64,000 nt of DNA, from NCBI RefSeq assembly GCF_014207985.1, contig NZ_JACHMI010000001.1, forward strand, positions 7,051,001 to 7,115,000, written 5' to 3'. The notes below the pieces were generated by a model that was not told the DNA's origin, did not search any database, and saw only the letters and a program-made list of their open reading frames with translations. The translations under genes and the position numbers were made by a program. Position 1 is the first letter of the stretch. Every line of letters begins with the position of its first letter. Positions 33,793 to 41,797 of the stretch are shown in pieces. This stretch comes from Nonomuraea rubra (GTDB taxonomy: Bacteria; Actinomycetota; Actinomycetes; Streptosporangiales; Streptosporangiaceae).

Positions 33793-35013
33793 TCACCCGG
33801 ACGCCGCCTGCCGCTGCGGCGGGTAGTCGTCGACGAACATGGAGTCGTGGAGGCGCGCGGTCTTACTGGCGAGGCGGGTCAGGGCGCGGCTGGGCCCCGC
33901 GGGCAGGGCGGAGATCAGCCGGGCGCCCTGGGCCAGCCCCCACACGCCGAGGCGGGACGCAGGAATCAGGGTGCGCGCCGCGCTCAGCGCCACCTCGCGG
34001 CTGCCGCGCACGGGCTCCGCCATCGCGCGCTCGTAGGCGGGGAACGCGCGCTCGTGGTCGCCGCCCGCCCGCGCCAGCTCACCGGCGAGGACGTACGCGC
34101 CGACGACGGCCAGGCTGGTGCTGCCGCCGACGGCCGGGCCGGGGCAGTAACCGGCGTCGCCGACGAGCGTCACCCTCCCCCGCGACCAGGTGTCCATGCG
34201 GAGCTGGGTGATGGAGTCGAAGTAGAACGCGGGGGTGCGGTCGAGCTCGTCCAGCCAGCGCTCCACCTCCGGGTGCATGCCCTTGAACGCGTCGCGCAGC
34301 AGCTCCTTCTGCCTGGGGACGTCGCGGTGGTGGTAGTCGAGCTGCCGCTCGCTGCGGAACAGGAACAGCACCCGCGCGTCGCCGAGGTGCCGCGCGCCGT
34401 ACATGCCGGCGGTGCGGCCCACGCCGACGTGGATGCGCAGCTCGCCGTCGAGGCCGGAGAGGTTGGGCAGGGACAGAACCCCGAGGTAGGCGCCGATGAA
34501 GGCGCTGAAGGCGGACTCGTCGCCGAAGGCCAGGCGGCGCACGTTGGAGTGCAGCCCGTCGGCGCCGACGACGAGGTCGAAGCGGCGCGGCGCGGCGTTC
34601 TCGAACCGCACCTCGCCGCCGGGCGAGATCGAGGTGATCGAGTCGCCGAAGACGTACTCGACGTCGTCGCGGGCCGCGTCGTGGTAGATCTCGCTCAGGT
34701 CGTCGCGCATGATCTCGACGTGCCTCTCGGAGGTGGCGCTGAAGATCTTGGCGAGGTCCGCCCGGACGGGACGCCGTGCGCCCTCCCGGTGCACGCTCAT
34801 CCGGCTCGTGCCGGTGGCCCGCCCCTCGATGCGCGGCAGCACGCCCATCTTCTCCGAGATGTCGACCGCGGGCCGGAACAGGTCTACCGCGTGGCCGCCG
34901 GTCTTGCGCAGCGCCGGCGCGCGCTCGACGACGGTCACGGAGAAGCCGTGCCTGACGAGCCAGTACGCCAGCACCGGTCCGGCCACGCTGGCGCCGGAGA
35001 TGAGAATCCGCAT
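33793..35013 (-). CDS. FAD-dependent monooxygenase (PHBH/TetX-like)
   Basis: 406 residues. N-terminal dinucleotide loop ISGASVAGPVLAYWLVRHGF with VVERAP after it. FDLVVGADGLHSNVRR is the DG motif. TLVGDAGYCPGPAVGGS is the second FAD-binding motif, and it contains an unusual Tyr-Cys. This is the group A aromatic hydroxylase fold, which includes enzymes acting on polyketides and tetracyclines. NAD(P)H and O2 are the expected cosubstrates. It starts 84 bp after efeB on the same strand and may be transcribed with a sulfotransferase. Confidence 0.92.
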   Translation of the reverse strand: MRILISGASVAGPVLAYWLVRHGFSVTVVERAPALRKTGGHAVDLFRPAVDISEKMGVLPRIEGRATGTSRMSVHREGARRPVRADLAKIFSATSERHVEIMRDDLSEIYHDAARDDVEYVFGDSITSISPGGEVRFENAAPRRFDLVVGADGLHSNVRRLAFGDESAFSAFIGAYLGVLSLPNLSGLDGELRIHVGVGRTAGMYGARHLGDARVLFLFRSERQLDYHHRDVPRQKELLRDAFKGMHPEVERWLDELDRTPAFYFDSITQLRMDTWSRGRVTLVGDAGYCPGPAVGGSTSLAVVGAYVLAGELARAGGDHERAFPAYERAMAEPVRGSREVALSAARTLIPASRLGVWGLAQGARLISALPAGPSRALTRLASKTARLHDSMFVDDYPPQRQAASG

Positions 35014-35097
35014 GAGACGAACGTCCTTACTTGTCAGCAGGCGACGGTCATGGGAATAGTGTCACTCCCCGCTCACCTCGTCACCGCCCCGGCCGGG

Positions 35098-36324
35098 TCA
35101 GCCGAACAGGCCGCGCCCCCAGTAGTCGCCGGCGTCCCTGACGCCGGGCGGGCAGGCGAACAGGCCGCTGGAGATGTGCTTGATGTACTCGTTGAGCGGG
35201 TCGGTCCTGGCCAGGGCCATCTGGATGGGCACGAACTGCTTGCGCGGGTCGCGCTGGTAGGCGATGAAGAACAGCCCGGCGTCCAGCCTGCCGAGCCCGT
35301 CGGAGCCGTCCACGTAGTTGTAGCCGCGCCGCAGCAGGTGCGCGTTGCCGTGGCCGCTGGGGTGCGCCAGCCGGACGTGCGCGTCGGGTTTCATCGCGGC
35401 CAGGTCCACGGGGTCGAACTCGTTCTGTTTTCCGACCGGCGCGCCCTTGACCTTGTCCCGGCCGAAGATCTCCTCCTGCTCGCGCAGCGAGGTGCGGTCC
35501 CACGTCTCGATGGTCATGCGGATCTTCCTCGTCACCAGGTAGGTGCCGCCCGCCATCCAGTCCGCCCCGTCCGGTGCCGCGGCCCAGAGCTGGTCGCGCA
35601 GCAGGGCCGCGTCCTCCAGCTTCATGTTGTTGGTGCCGTCCTTGAAGCCCATCAGGTTGCGCGGGGTCACCTGGGCGCGCGAGGTGGACGACGTACGGCC
35701 GAATCCGAGCTGCGACCAGCGCACCGACACCTTGCCGAAGCCGATCCTGGCCAGGTTGCGGATGGCGTGCACGGCGACCTGGGGGTCGTGGGCGCACGCC
35801 TGCACGCAGAGGTCGCCCCCCGAGAGCTCAGGGATCAGCCGCTCGCCGGGGAACTTCGGCAGATCGGCCAGGGCAGGGGGACGCCTGGCGGCCAGCCCGA
35901 AGCGGCGGTCGAACAGGGACGGGCCGAAGCCGATCGTCAGCGTGAGCCCCGAGGCGGGCAGGCCGAGCGCCTCGCCGGTGTCGTCGGGCGCGGCCTCCGG
36001 CGAGCCGCCCGCCGCGCCGAAGGAGCCGGCCTCCTTGCCCTGGGTGAGCCGGGCGGCGGCGGCCGTCCACTCCTGCAGCAGGTCCACCAGCTCGGCCCTG
36101 CTGCCGGTGGTGACGTCGAAGGCGACGAAGTGCAGCCGGTCCTGGGCGGGGGTGACGATCCCCGCCTGGTGCTCGCCGTAGAAGGGGAAGGGGTCGGAGG
36201 TGGTCGCGTGCGCTACCGGCGGCTCCTGCACCAGCGAGCGAGCGGCGATCGCGCCGGCGCCCGCCGCCGCGACCCCGGCCGCGCCGAGGCCGAACACCTT
36301 CCTGCGGCTCATCCGCTCGCTCAT
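35098..36324 (-). CDS. efeB: EfeB, Dyp-type heme peroxidase of the iron-uptake system
   Basis: 408 residues. ATG 36324 begins a Tat signal (SRRKVFGLGAAGVAAAGAGA), so the folded protein is exported with heme. The Dyp signature GFKDGTNN supplies the distal Asp. The proximal heme His is in HVRLAHPSGHGN. The distal Arg and tail (RDAGDYWGRGLFG) are present. In EfeUOB systems it oxidises Fe(II) to Fe(III) or handles heme iron at the cell surface. Third gene of efeUOB, 11 bp after efeO. Confidence 0.95.
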   Translation of the reverse strand: MSERMSRRKVFGLGAAGVAAAGAGAIAARSLVQEPPVAHATTSDPFPFYGEHQAGIVTPAQDRLHFVAFDVTTGSRAELVDLLQEWTAAAARLTQGKEAGSFGAAGGSPEAAPDDTGEALGLPASGLTLTIGFGPSLFDRRFGLAARRPPALADLPKFPGERLIPELSGGDLCVQACAHDPQVAVHAIRNLARIGFGKVSVRWSQLGFGRTSSTSRAQVTPRNLMGFKDGTNNMKLEDAALLRDQLWAAAPDGADWMAGGTYLVTRKIRMTIETWDRTSLREQEEIFGRDKVKGAPVGKQNEFDPVDLAAMKPDAHVRLAHPSGHGNAHLLRRGYNYVDGSDGLGRLDAGLFFIAYQRDPRKQFVPIQMALARTDPLNEYIKHISSGLFACPPGVRDAGDYWGRGLFG

Positions 36325-36335
36325 GGCCCCGGCTC

Positions 36336-37472
36336 CTACTTCGCCACGATCGGGGCGATCTCGCTGATCGGTTCGGCCAGCGCGTTGATCACATCCGACA
36401 GGCTCTTCAGCTCCGCCTCGGACAGCTCGTCGTGCAGCCGCCAGCCGTCGCCCTTCTGGTGCTTGCCCAGCTCGGCCTCGGCGGCGGCGAACTTCGCGTC
36501 CAGGGTCCTGACCAGGTCGGGAGCGCGTTCCTCCAGCACGGGGCGGAGCGCCTGGACCGCCGCCTTGGAGCCCTGGAGGTTGGCGTCGAAGTCCCACAGG
36601 TCGGTGTGCGACCAGATGTCCTCCTCGCCGGTGATCTTGCCGGTGGCCACCTCGTCGAGCAGTTCCTTGGCGCCGTTGGCCAGGTTCAGCGGGGTCAGTT
36701 CCGCGGCGTTGGCCTTGGCCACGATCGTCTTGACGTCGGCGATGAGCTTGTCGGCGACAGGGCCGTCCTCGCTGACGTCCTTGGTGATCCACAGATCCTT
36801 CTCGATCTTGTGGAAGCCCGTCCACTCCTCGCCCTCGGCCAGGTCCGCCTCGCGGGCGTCGATGGCCGGGTCGAGGTCGCCGAAGATCTCCGCGACCGGC
36901 TCGATGCGCTCCCAGTACGTCCGCGAGACCGGGAAGAGCTCCTTGGCCTTGTCGATCTGCCCCGCCTTGACGGCGTCGACGAACTCCTGCGTCTTGACCA
37001 GCAGCGTGTCGCTCTGGCTCTTGACGTAGCGCTTGTAGCTGGCGGTCGCCTCGGCGAGCTTGGCGTCGGTGTTGAGCGCCTTGTGCTCGCCGGTGACCTT
37101 CAGCGGGTTGCGGATGCCCTTGCCGACCATGCCGGGCTTGCACGCCGTCTCGTACGTCCCGGCGGGCAGCTCGGCGATCAGCTCCCGGGTCAGGCCCGGC
37201 ACGATGTTCTCCACCTCGGCCATGACGCGGTCGCCCGGCGCGTAGACGTAGAACTCGGTCACCTTGCTGCCGCCGTTGGTGATCGCGAACGTGCTGGTTC
37301 CCGCGGCGACCTCGGAGACGGCGACCTTGCACTCGGTGTCGCTGGCCGCGACCGCGACCTTGTCCGGCTTCTTCGCCGCGGCGGACCCGCCGGGGGCGGG
37401 GGTCTCGGCCGCGCACGCGGTGAGCGCGGCCAGGGCGAGCGCGCCGGCGGTGAGACGGGTGATGGCGGACAT
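36336..37472 (-). CDS. efeO: EfeO, periplasmic-type iron-binding lipoprotein
   Basis: 378 residues with a lipoprotein signal (ALALAALTACAAE, lipobox LTAC). Residues about 45-140 are a cupredoxin-like domain (TFAITNGGSKVTEFYVYAPG). The rest is the M75/imelysin-like helical domain with the metal motif HxxE in TGFHKIEKDLW. It binds and delivers iron to the EfeU permease on the outer face of the membrane. Middle gene of the operon, with 11-bp gaps on both sides. Confidence 0.95.
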   Translation of the reverse strand: MSAITRLTAGALALAALTACAAETPAPGGSAAAKKPDKVAVAASDTECKVAVSEVAAGTSTFAITNGGSKVTEFYVYAPGDRVMAEVENIVPGLTRELIAELPAGTYETACKPGMVGKGIRNPLKVTGEHKALNTDAKLAEATASYKRYVKSQSDTLLVKTQEFVDAVKAGQIDKAKELFPVSRTYWERIEPVAEIFGDLDPAIDAREADLAEGEEWTGFHKIEKDLWITKDVSEDGPVADKLIADVKTIVAKANAAELTPLNLANGAKELLDEVATGKITGEEDIWSHTDLWDFDANLQGSKAAVQALRPVLEERAPDLVRTLDAKFAAAEAELGKHQKGDGWRLHDELSEAELKSLSDVINALAEPISEIAPIVAK

Positions 37473-37483
37473 GGTGCTCCTGT

Positions 37484-38308
37484 TCAGGCCGCGGGCGCGG
37501 GCGTGGTGCGGGTGCGGGAGGGGCGCAGGAAGAGGTAGAGGGTGGGGATCAGGTAGGCGGCCCAGGCGACGGTCTCCAGGACGCTGGGCTGCGGGGTGAG
37601 GTTGAGCGTTCCGGCCAGCAGGGCGCCGTACCAGGAGTCGGCGGGCAGGACGGCGGTGAGGTCGAAGGCGTAGGCGTTCAGGCCCGGCACGATGGCCGCT
37701 TCCTGGAGGTCGTGCACGCCGTACTTGAAGATCCCGGCGGCGACCAGGATGAGGAGCAGGCCGGTCCAGGTGAAGAACGTGGTGAGGTTGATGCGGACGG
37801 CCGACCTGTACAGGCCGTAGCCGAGCAGGACCGCGGCGAGCAGGCCGAGGCTGATGCCGATGAGCGGCTGGGCGGAGGTGGTCGCGCCCTGGACGGAGGC
37901 GAAGAACAGCAGCGCCGTCTCCAGCCCTTCGCGTGCCACGGCCAGGAAGGCCATGACGACCACGGCGACCGGGCCCAGCTCCAGCGCCTCGGCGAGCTTG
38001 CCCCGCAGCTCTCCGGAGAGCGCGCGGGCGGCCCGCCGCATCCAGAAGATCATCCAGGTGACGAAGGCGACGGCCAGCAGCGAGGTGATGGCGTCGAAGA
38101 GCTCCTGGCCCGTGTGCCCGAGGTTGGCGGCGGTGAAGGTCAGGATCGCGCCGAACCCGACCGAGAGCGCCACGGCGGCGAGGACGCCGCTCCAGACGTA
38201 CGGCAGCCTGTCCGTGCGGTCGCTCTTGACCAGGAAGGCGACCAGCACGGAGACGACGAGCGCCGCCTCGAGCCCTTCGCGCAGGCCGATGAGAAAGCTG
38301 GCGAACAC
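37484..38308 (-). CDS. efeU: EfeU, FTR1-type iron permease
   Basis: 274 residues with about seven membrane segments. The two iron-binding REGLE motifs are present: GLREGLEAALVV near residue 9 and AREGLETALLF in the middle. Transports ferric iron produced by EfeB and held by EfeO. First gene of the operon. Its upstream region carries an IdeR/DmdR-like box and a TACA-N4-TGTA dyad, suggesting dual control by iron and by the divergent BlaI-type repressor. Confidence 0.95.
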   Translation of the reverse strand: MFASFLIGLREGLEAALVVSVLVAFLVKSDRTDRLPYVWSGVLAAVALSVGFGAILTFTAANLGHTGQELFDAITSLLAVAFVTWMIFWMRRAARALSGELRGKLAEALELGPVAVVVMAFLAVAREGLETALLFFASVQGATTSAQPLIGISLGLLAAVLLGYGLYRSAVRINLTTFFTWTGLLLILVAAGIFKYGVHDLQEAAIVPGLNAYAFDLTAVLPADSWYGALLAGTLNLTPQPSVLETVAWAAYLIPTLYLFLRPSRTRTTPAPAA

Positions 38309-38347
38309 CGTTGCTCCAATGCCGGGAAGGCCCGGGACACCGGGCTG

Positions 38348-38383
38348 CTACATGCTTGTAGAAGTTAACATAGGCTCACCTAA
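38348..38383. promoter_or_regulatory. BlaI-like dyad and IdeR/DmdR-like iron box between efeU and blaI
   Basis: CTACA-TGCT-TGTAG (38348-38361) is a perfect dyad of the TACA/TGTA type recognised by BlaI/MecI/CopY repressors. TTAACATAGGCTCACCTAA (38365-38383) matches the 19-bp IdeR/DtxR consensus TWAGGTWAGSCTWACCTWA at 15 positions. Both lie upstream of efeU and of the divergent BlaI gene. Binding is inferred. Confidence 0.6.
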
Positions 38384-38447
38384 CTAAGCCAGGTGGCCTG
38401 GTCGCGGGCGAATCCGTCGAGCGCCGTGATCGCATAGGGTGTGCGCG

Positions 38448-38873
38448 ATGGACACAGACCCGGGAGATCGCGCTGATCGGGCCGAGCTCGCCGATCAGGG
38501 CGAGCGCCGCCGGCCAGGCGAGCTGGAGGCGGCGGTCCTCGCCGTTCTCCGGGACGCGGGCTCCTCGCTCACGCCGGGCCAGGTGCGGGATCTGCTCGAC
38601 CCCACGGGCGGGTTGTCCTACAGCGCCGTCGTCACCACGCTCGTCCGGCTGCACGGGAAGCGGGCCGTCACCCGCCGCAGGGAGGGCCGCGCCTATCGGT
38701 ACGGGGCTCTCACCGATGCCGCCGGGCTCCTCGCGCAACGCATGAACGCCCTGCTCAACGCCGAGGACGACCGCGCCACGGTGCTCCGCCGGTTCGTGGG
38801 CGAGCTGGAGCCCGGCGACGAGGAGCTCCTGCGCCGGCTGCTGGCCGACGAGCCCGGCGAGAGCGGCACGTGA
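38448..38873 (+). CDS. BlaI/MecI/CopY-family repressor
   Basis: 141 residues from ATG 38448. Winged helix: RPGELEAAVLAVLRDAGSSL, then SYSAVVTTLVRLHGKRAVTR and the wing RREGRAYRYG. The C-terminal helices (DDRATVLRRFVGELEPGDEE) form the dimer and cleavage region. Partner of the M56-like protease gene 68 bp downstream, which in BlaR/BlaI systems relays the signal. It is divergent from efeUOB, so the target may be iron uptake rather than a beta-lactamase. No beta-lactamase gene is nearby. Confidence 0.93.
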   Translation: MDTDPGDRADRAELADQGERRRPGELEAAVLAVLRDAGSSLTPGQVRDLLDPTGGLSYSAVVTTLVRLHGKRAVTRRREGRAYRYGALTDAAGLLAQRMNALLNAEDDRATVLRRFVGELEPGDEELLRRLLADEPGESGT

Positions 38874-38893
38874 CCGGACCACCCTTTCCGGGG

Positions 38894-38912
38894 TTAGGTT
38901 GGCTTTGCCTGA
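38894..38912 (+). promoter_or_regulatory. second IdeR/DmdR-like box, before the M56 peptidase gene
   Basis: TTAGGTTGGCTTTGCCTGA matches the 19-bp iron-box consensus at 15 positions and lies 30 bp upstream of the M56-like peptidase start. It suggests that the peptidase gene responds to iron along with efeUOB. Confidence 0.45.
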
Positions 38913-38941
38913 ATGCATGCGACTGAAAGCCGGCTGGTGCC

Positions 38942-39862
38942 TTGTTCGATCATTTCGTCTGGTCCGTTCTGGCGGTCCCGGTCATGGTGGTCGCCCTCGT
39001 GACGCTGCTCGCGGACCGGTTGCCGCCCTCGCCCGCCGCCAGGCTCCTCGCCTGGTCGGCCGCGGGAACGGCGCTGGCGAGCCTGCTCAACGTGGCGGCG
39101 TTCACCGTGAAGGCCGTGGCCGAGATTCCCTTCGTCGCCGGCCTCTTCGGGTGGTCCTACCGGACGGTGGTCGCCGACACGGGGCACGTGCGGTGGGTTC
39201 CGTGGTTGTGCGTGCTCCTGATGGGATGGGCGGCGGTGGCCGCCGCCAGGGTGGTGCGGCGCCATCGCGGCGGACGGGCGTGGGCCCTCCGGCTCGGCGG
39301 CGTCGCGGCCGAGGACGGGATCGTCGTGGTCCCCAGCGCGGACGTCGCGGCGTTCGCCGTGCCGGGCAGGCCGGGGCACGTCGTGGTCACGACCGGGATG
39401 CGGGAGTCCCTCGACGACGATCAGTACGCTGCGTTGCTCGCCCACGAGCGGGCCCACCTGGACCAGGACCATCCCCGGCTGATGCTGCTGAGCGACCTGG
39501 CCGGCGCGGTTCACCCGGCGCTGCGGTGGGTCTCGCGCCGGGTCGACTACCTGGTCGAACGTGCCGCCGACGAGCACGCGGCCGCGGCGATCGGCGATCG
39601 CAGGACTCTCGCTGGAGCGATCGGCGCGGCGGCTCTGGCCGCCCGGGGCCGGCCGGCGCTCGGCTCCGGCCCCCTCGCCTCCTTCGCCAGGCCCCGGCGT
39701 CCCGGCGCCGTCCCGCGCAGGGTCGCCGCGCTCCTGCACCAGGCGCGCGGCGGCCGGCTCTGGCCGGCCGCCGTTCCGGCCGTCCTGGCGGTGAGCTCGC
39801 TCGTCTGGACCGGCGAAGCCCTCTATGACCTGGTCGAGCTGCTCATCCTCGCGCACGGCTGA
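38942..39862 (+). CDS. M56/M48-like membrane metallopeptidase (BlaR1-type, no sensor domain)
   Basis: 306 residues from a TTG. No better start or clear ribosome site is visible, so the N-terminus is uncertain. Three membrane segments precede a gluzincin domain with HExxH in ALLAHERAHLDQDH and a third-ligand region VERAADEHAAAA. A fourth hydrophobic segment closes it. It resembles BlaR1 without the penicillin-binding sensor. Paired with BlaI, it probably cleaves or triggers release of that repressor. The signal is unknown. Confidence 0.85.
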   Translation: MFDHFVWSVLAVPVMVVALVTLLADRLPPSPAARLLAWSAAGTALASLLNVAAFTVKAVAEIPFVAGLFGWSYRTVVADTGHVRWVPWLCVLLMGWAAVAAARVVRRHRGGRAWALRLGGVAAEDGIVVVPSADVAAFAVPGRPGHVVVTTGMRESLDDDQYAALLAHERAHLDQDHPRLMLLSDLAGAVHPALRWVSRRVDYLVERAADEHAAAAIGDRRTLAGAIGAAALAARGRPALGSGPLASFARPRRPGAVPRRVAALLHQARGGRLWPAAVPAVLAVSSLVWTGEALYDLVELLILAHG

Positions 39863-39911
39863 GCCCGCGACCGGATTGCGGCTGGACGCGTGACTGAGCC
39901 CGCGACCGGAT
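39859..39911. repeat. 18-bp direct repeat after the M56 gene
   Basis: CTGAGCCCGCGACCGGAT occurs at 39859-39876 and again at 39894-39911, the first copy overlapping the peptidase stop codon. It looks like a small local duplication of the gene end. Confidence 0.7.
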
Positions 39912-39969
39912 GCGCGGCTGAGTTCGCGGCTGGGCCCGTCGCCCGCACGGGGCTCGGTGCCGCGAGCCG

Positions 39970-40656
39970 TCACGGTGTGCGGAAGCCCCGGAAGGTCACG
40001 GGCTTGCGGGTCTCGAAACCGAGCCGTTCGTAGAGGGCGATCGCGCCGGTGTTCGCCTCGGCGACGTGCAGGAAGGGGCGTTCGCCGCGCGCCAGGACGC
40101 GCGCGACGAGCGCGCGGACCAGGCGGGCGGCGTAGCCTCGCCCGCGCGCCTCGGGGGCGGTGCAGACGGCGCTGATCTCGGTGTGGCCCGCCGGCCGCAG
40201 CCGCTCGCCCGCCATCGTCACCAGCCTGCCGTTCTCGCGGACGCCGAGGTAGGTGCCGAGCTCGCGGGTACGCCGCCAGAACGGCCCCGGCTTGGCCCGC
40301 CCGACGAGGTCCAGCATCTCGGGCACGCTGTCCCCGCCGAGCTCGACCACCCCGCTGTCCGGCTCGGGCCGGCCGCCGTTCCAGATCATCTGGCGGCCTT
40401 CGAGGGCGAAGACCGGCTCCCAGTCCTGCGGCGGGACCGCCGCGCAGCTGAACAGGTCGGCCACCTCGCCCCGGCCGAGCAGCCGGGCGAGGTCGGCCCA
40501 CTCCTGGTCGTCCGGGTCGGCGCTGACCGCACAGAACGTGGCGACTCCCGGCTGGTAGGTGGCCGCCTTCCCCAGGCGGCGGGCGAGGTGCGCGTGGTGA
40601 CCGCGCAGTGACGCGCCCACCGGGTCGTCCAGGGCGGAGGCGTCCCCGTTCGCCAT
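39970..40656 (-). CDS. GNAT-family N-acetyltransferase
   Basis: 228 residues. ATG after GAGAGG. The acetyl-CoA motif A is VCTAPEARGRGYAARLVRAL, with strand 5 PFLHVAEANTGAIALYERLGF following. The N-terminal half (about 100 residues) looks like a degenerate second GNAT-like half found in the FR47 group. Transfers an acetyl group from acetyl-CoA to an unknown amine. Confidence 0.92.
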   Translation of the reverse strand: MANGDASALDDPVGASLRGHHAHLARRLGKAATYQPGVATFCAVSADPDDQEWADLARLLGRGEVADLFSCAAVPPQDWEPVFALEGRQMIWNGGRPEPDSGVVELGGDSVPEMLDLVGRAKPGPFWRRTRELGTYLGVRENGRLVTMAGERLRPAGHTEISAVCTAPEARGRGYAARLVRALVARVLARGERPFLHVAEANTGAIALYERLGFETRKPVTFRGFRTP

Positions 40657-40940
40657 GGTGCTGTGCCTCTCGTTCCGTACGGGACCGGCGCCGGCCCCGC
40701 TGGACGGCGCTCAGATCCAGCCGGTCATCCTACGGCCTGCGTTCGAGAGGCAGGAGAATGCCCCCAAGGAGAACTCGCGTGCGGAAGATCGCGGCGGACC
40801 CTGCGCCCCCGACGCGGCGAGTACGTGGCCGACCATCTTCCCTAGGGCGAGACCTGGTGCAAGCTCGCCGGCGCCGTGGCTGGCGGCCGGGGATGGAGCC
40901 TCGGGGGTGGCCGGGCGCCTTTCGTCTGGAGAGAAGCGGG

Positions 40941-41408
40941 TCAGAGGGCGGCGGGGACGGTGACGCCGGTCAGGCGTTCGGCCTCGGCCCACAGGCGGGC
41001 GGCGACATCCCGGTCGAGCGCCTTCTTCGTGGGCCGCACGACGGCCGGGGCGCCGATATCGCCGAAGTCGATCTCGCCGCGGGCCGCCACGCCGCTGCTC
41101 ATGGTCACCACGCGCGCGGCGGGCGCTCGCAGCAGCAGCGGCAGCCGCACGGTCAGGGCGAACGGGCCGAGGAAGTTGCTGCCCAGCTGCAGCTCGAACC
41201 CGTCGGCGGTCTCGTGCCGCACCGGCGGGAACACCACCCCTGCGCTGTTGAGCAGCAGGTCGAGAGGGCGGCCATCGGCTACGAGGCCGCCGGCGAACTC
41301 CTCGACCGAGGCCAGGTCTGCCAGGCCGATCCGCCGCACCTCCGGCTCCGCCGCCGGATGGGCCCTGAGGATCTCCGCCCGCGCCTGCTCCGCTGTTCGC
41401 GCCGAGAG
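40941..41408 (-). pseudogene. short-chain dehydrogenase fragment with internal deletion
   Basis: Recognisable SDR sequence starts near 41408 (LSARTAEQARAEILRAHPAA), includes LDLLLNSAGVVFP and ARVVTMSSGVAARGEIDFGD, then jumps at about 41051 straight to the family's C-terminal tail (VVRPTKKALDRDVAARLWA). The Rossmann TGxxxGxG segment is missing at the front. The YxxxK segment of about 130 residues is missing from the middle. The reading frame extends upstream to 41648 but without homology. A dead gene. Confidence 0.75.
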
Positions 41409-41517
41409 CTTCAGGGGGCTGCTCGTGCCGTTCCTCGGGAACATGATCGCGGGCACGGAGCGGAACTTCGCCCGCCTCAACGAGGCTCTGAAGCAGCAGG
41501 TCGAGGGCCACTCCTGA
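41404..41517 (+). pseudogene. C-terminal fragment of an SRPBCC-family protein
   Basis: Encodes ESFRGLLVPFLGNMIAGTER, then NFARLNEALKQQVEGHS and a stop, the typical last helix of SRPBCC/polyketide-cyclase-like proteins. No earlier part of the domain is present. The fragment abuts the oppositely oriented SDR fragment at about 41405, so a rearrangement breakpoint lies there. Confidence 0.5.
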
Positions 41518-41529
41518 GCGCTCACGGGC

Positions 41530-41694
41530 ATGGTCGAGGCCGCGACCATGCCCGTGGCCGATGCGAAGGAGCCGAGGGTCTGGCTGAGCTTCGTCCAGGC
41601 TTCGCTCACCGATCGGGAGCCGGCCGCGATCCGCCAGGCGGCGGTCACCGAGATGACCGGTCTCTGGCACCAAGTTGAGCCGGCAACCCCGTGA
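41530..41694 (+). pseudogene. possible C-terminal fragment of a TetR-family regulator
   Basis: 55 codons from ATG: the segment PRVWLSFVQASLTDREPAAI is like the start of TetR C-terminal domains (RVWLAFxxxALTDPELAA). No DNA-binding domain accompanies it. It follows the SRPBCC fragment. Weak but consistent with a patch of gene debris. Confidence 0.35.
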
Positions 41695-41797
41695 ACTACG
41701 CCGCTGGGTGTAGCCGGTGATGGATCGCCTGCCGGATTCCTCTGGCCGCGGTGGACGGGACTCTTGGTTCACCGCCACTTCGAGAAAGGGAATCCTC

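Noticed and set aside
38448..39862. Beta-lactam resistance operon
   Set aside because: BlaI- and M56-like genes are present, but the peptidase has no penicillin-sensing domain and no beta-lactamase or PBP2a-like gene is nearby.
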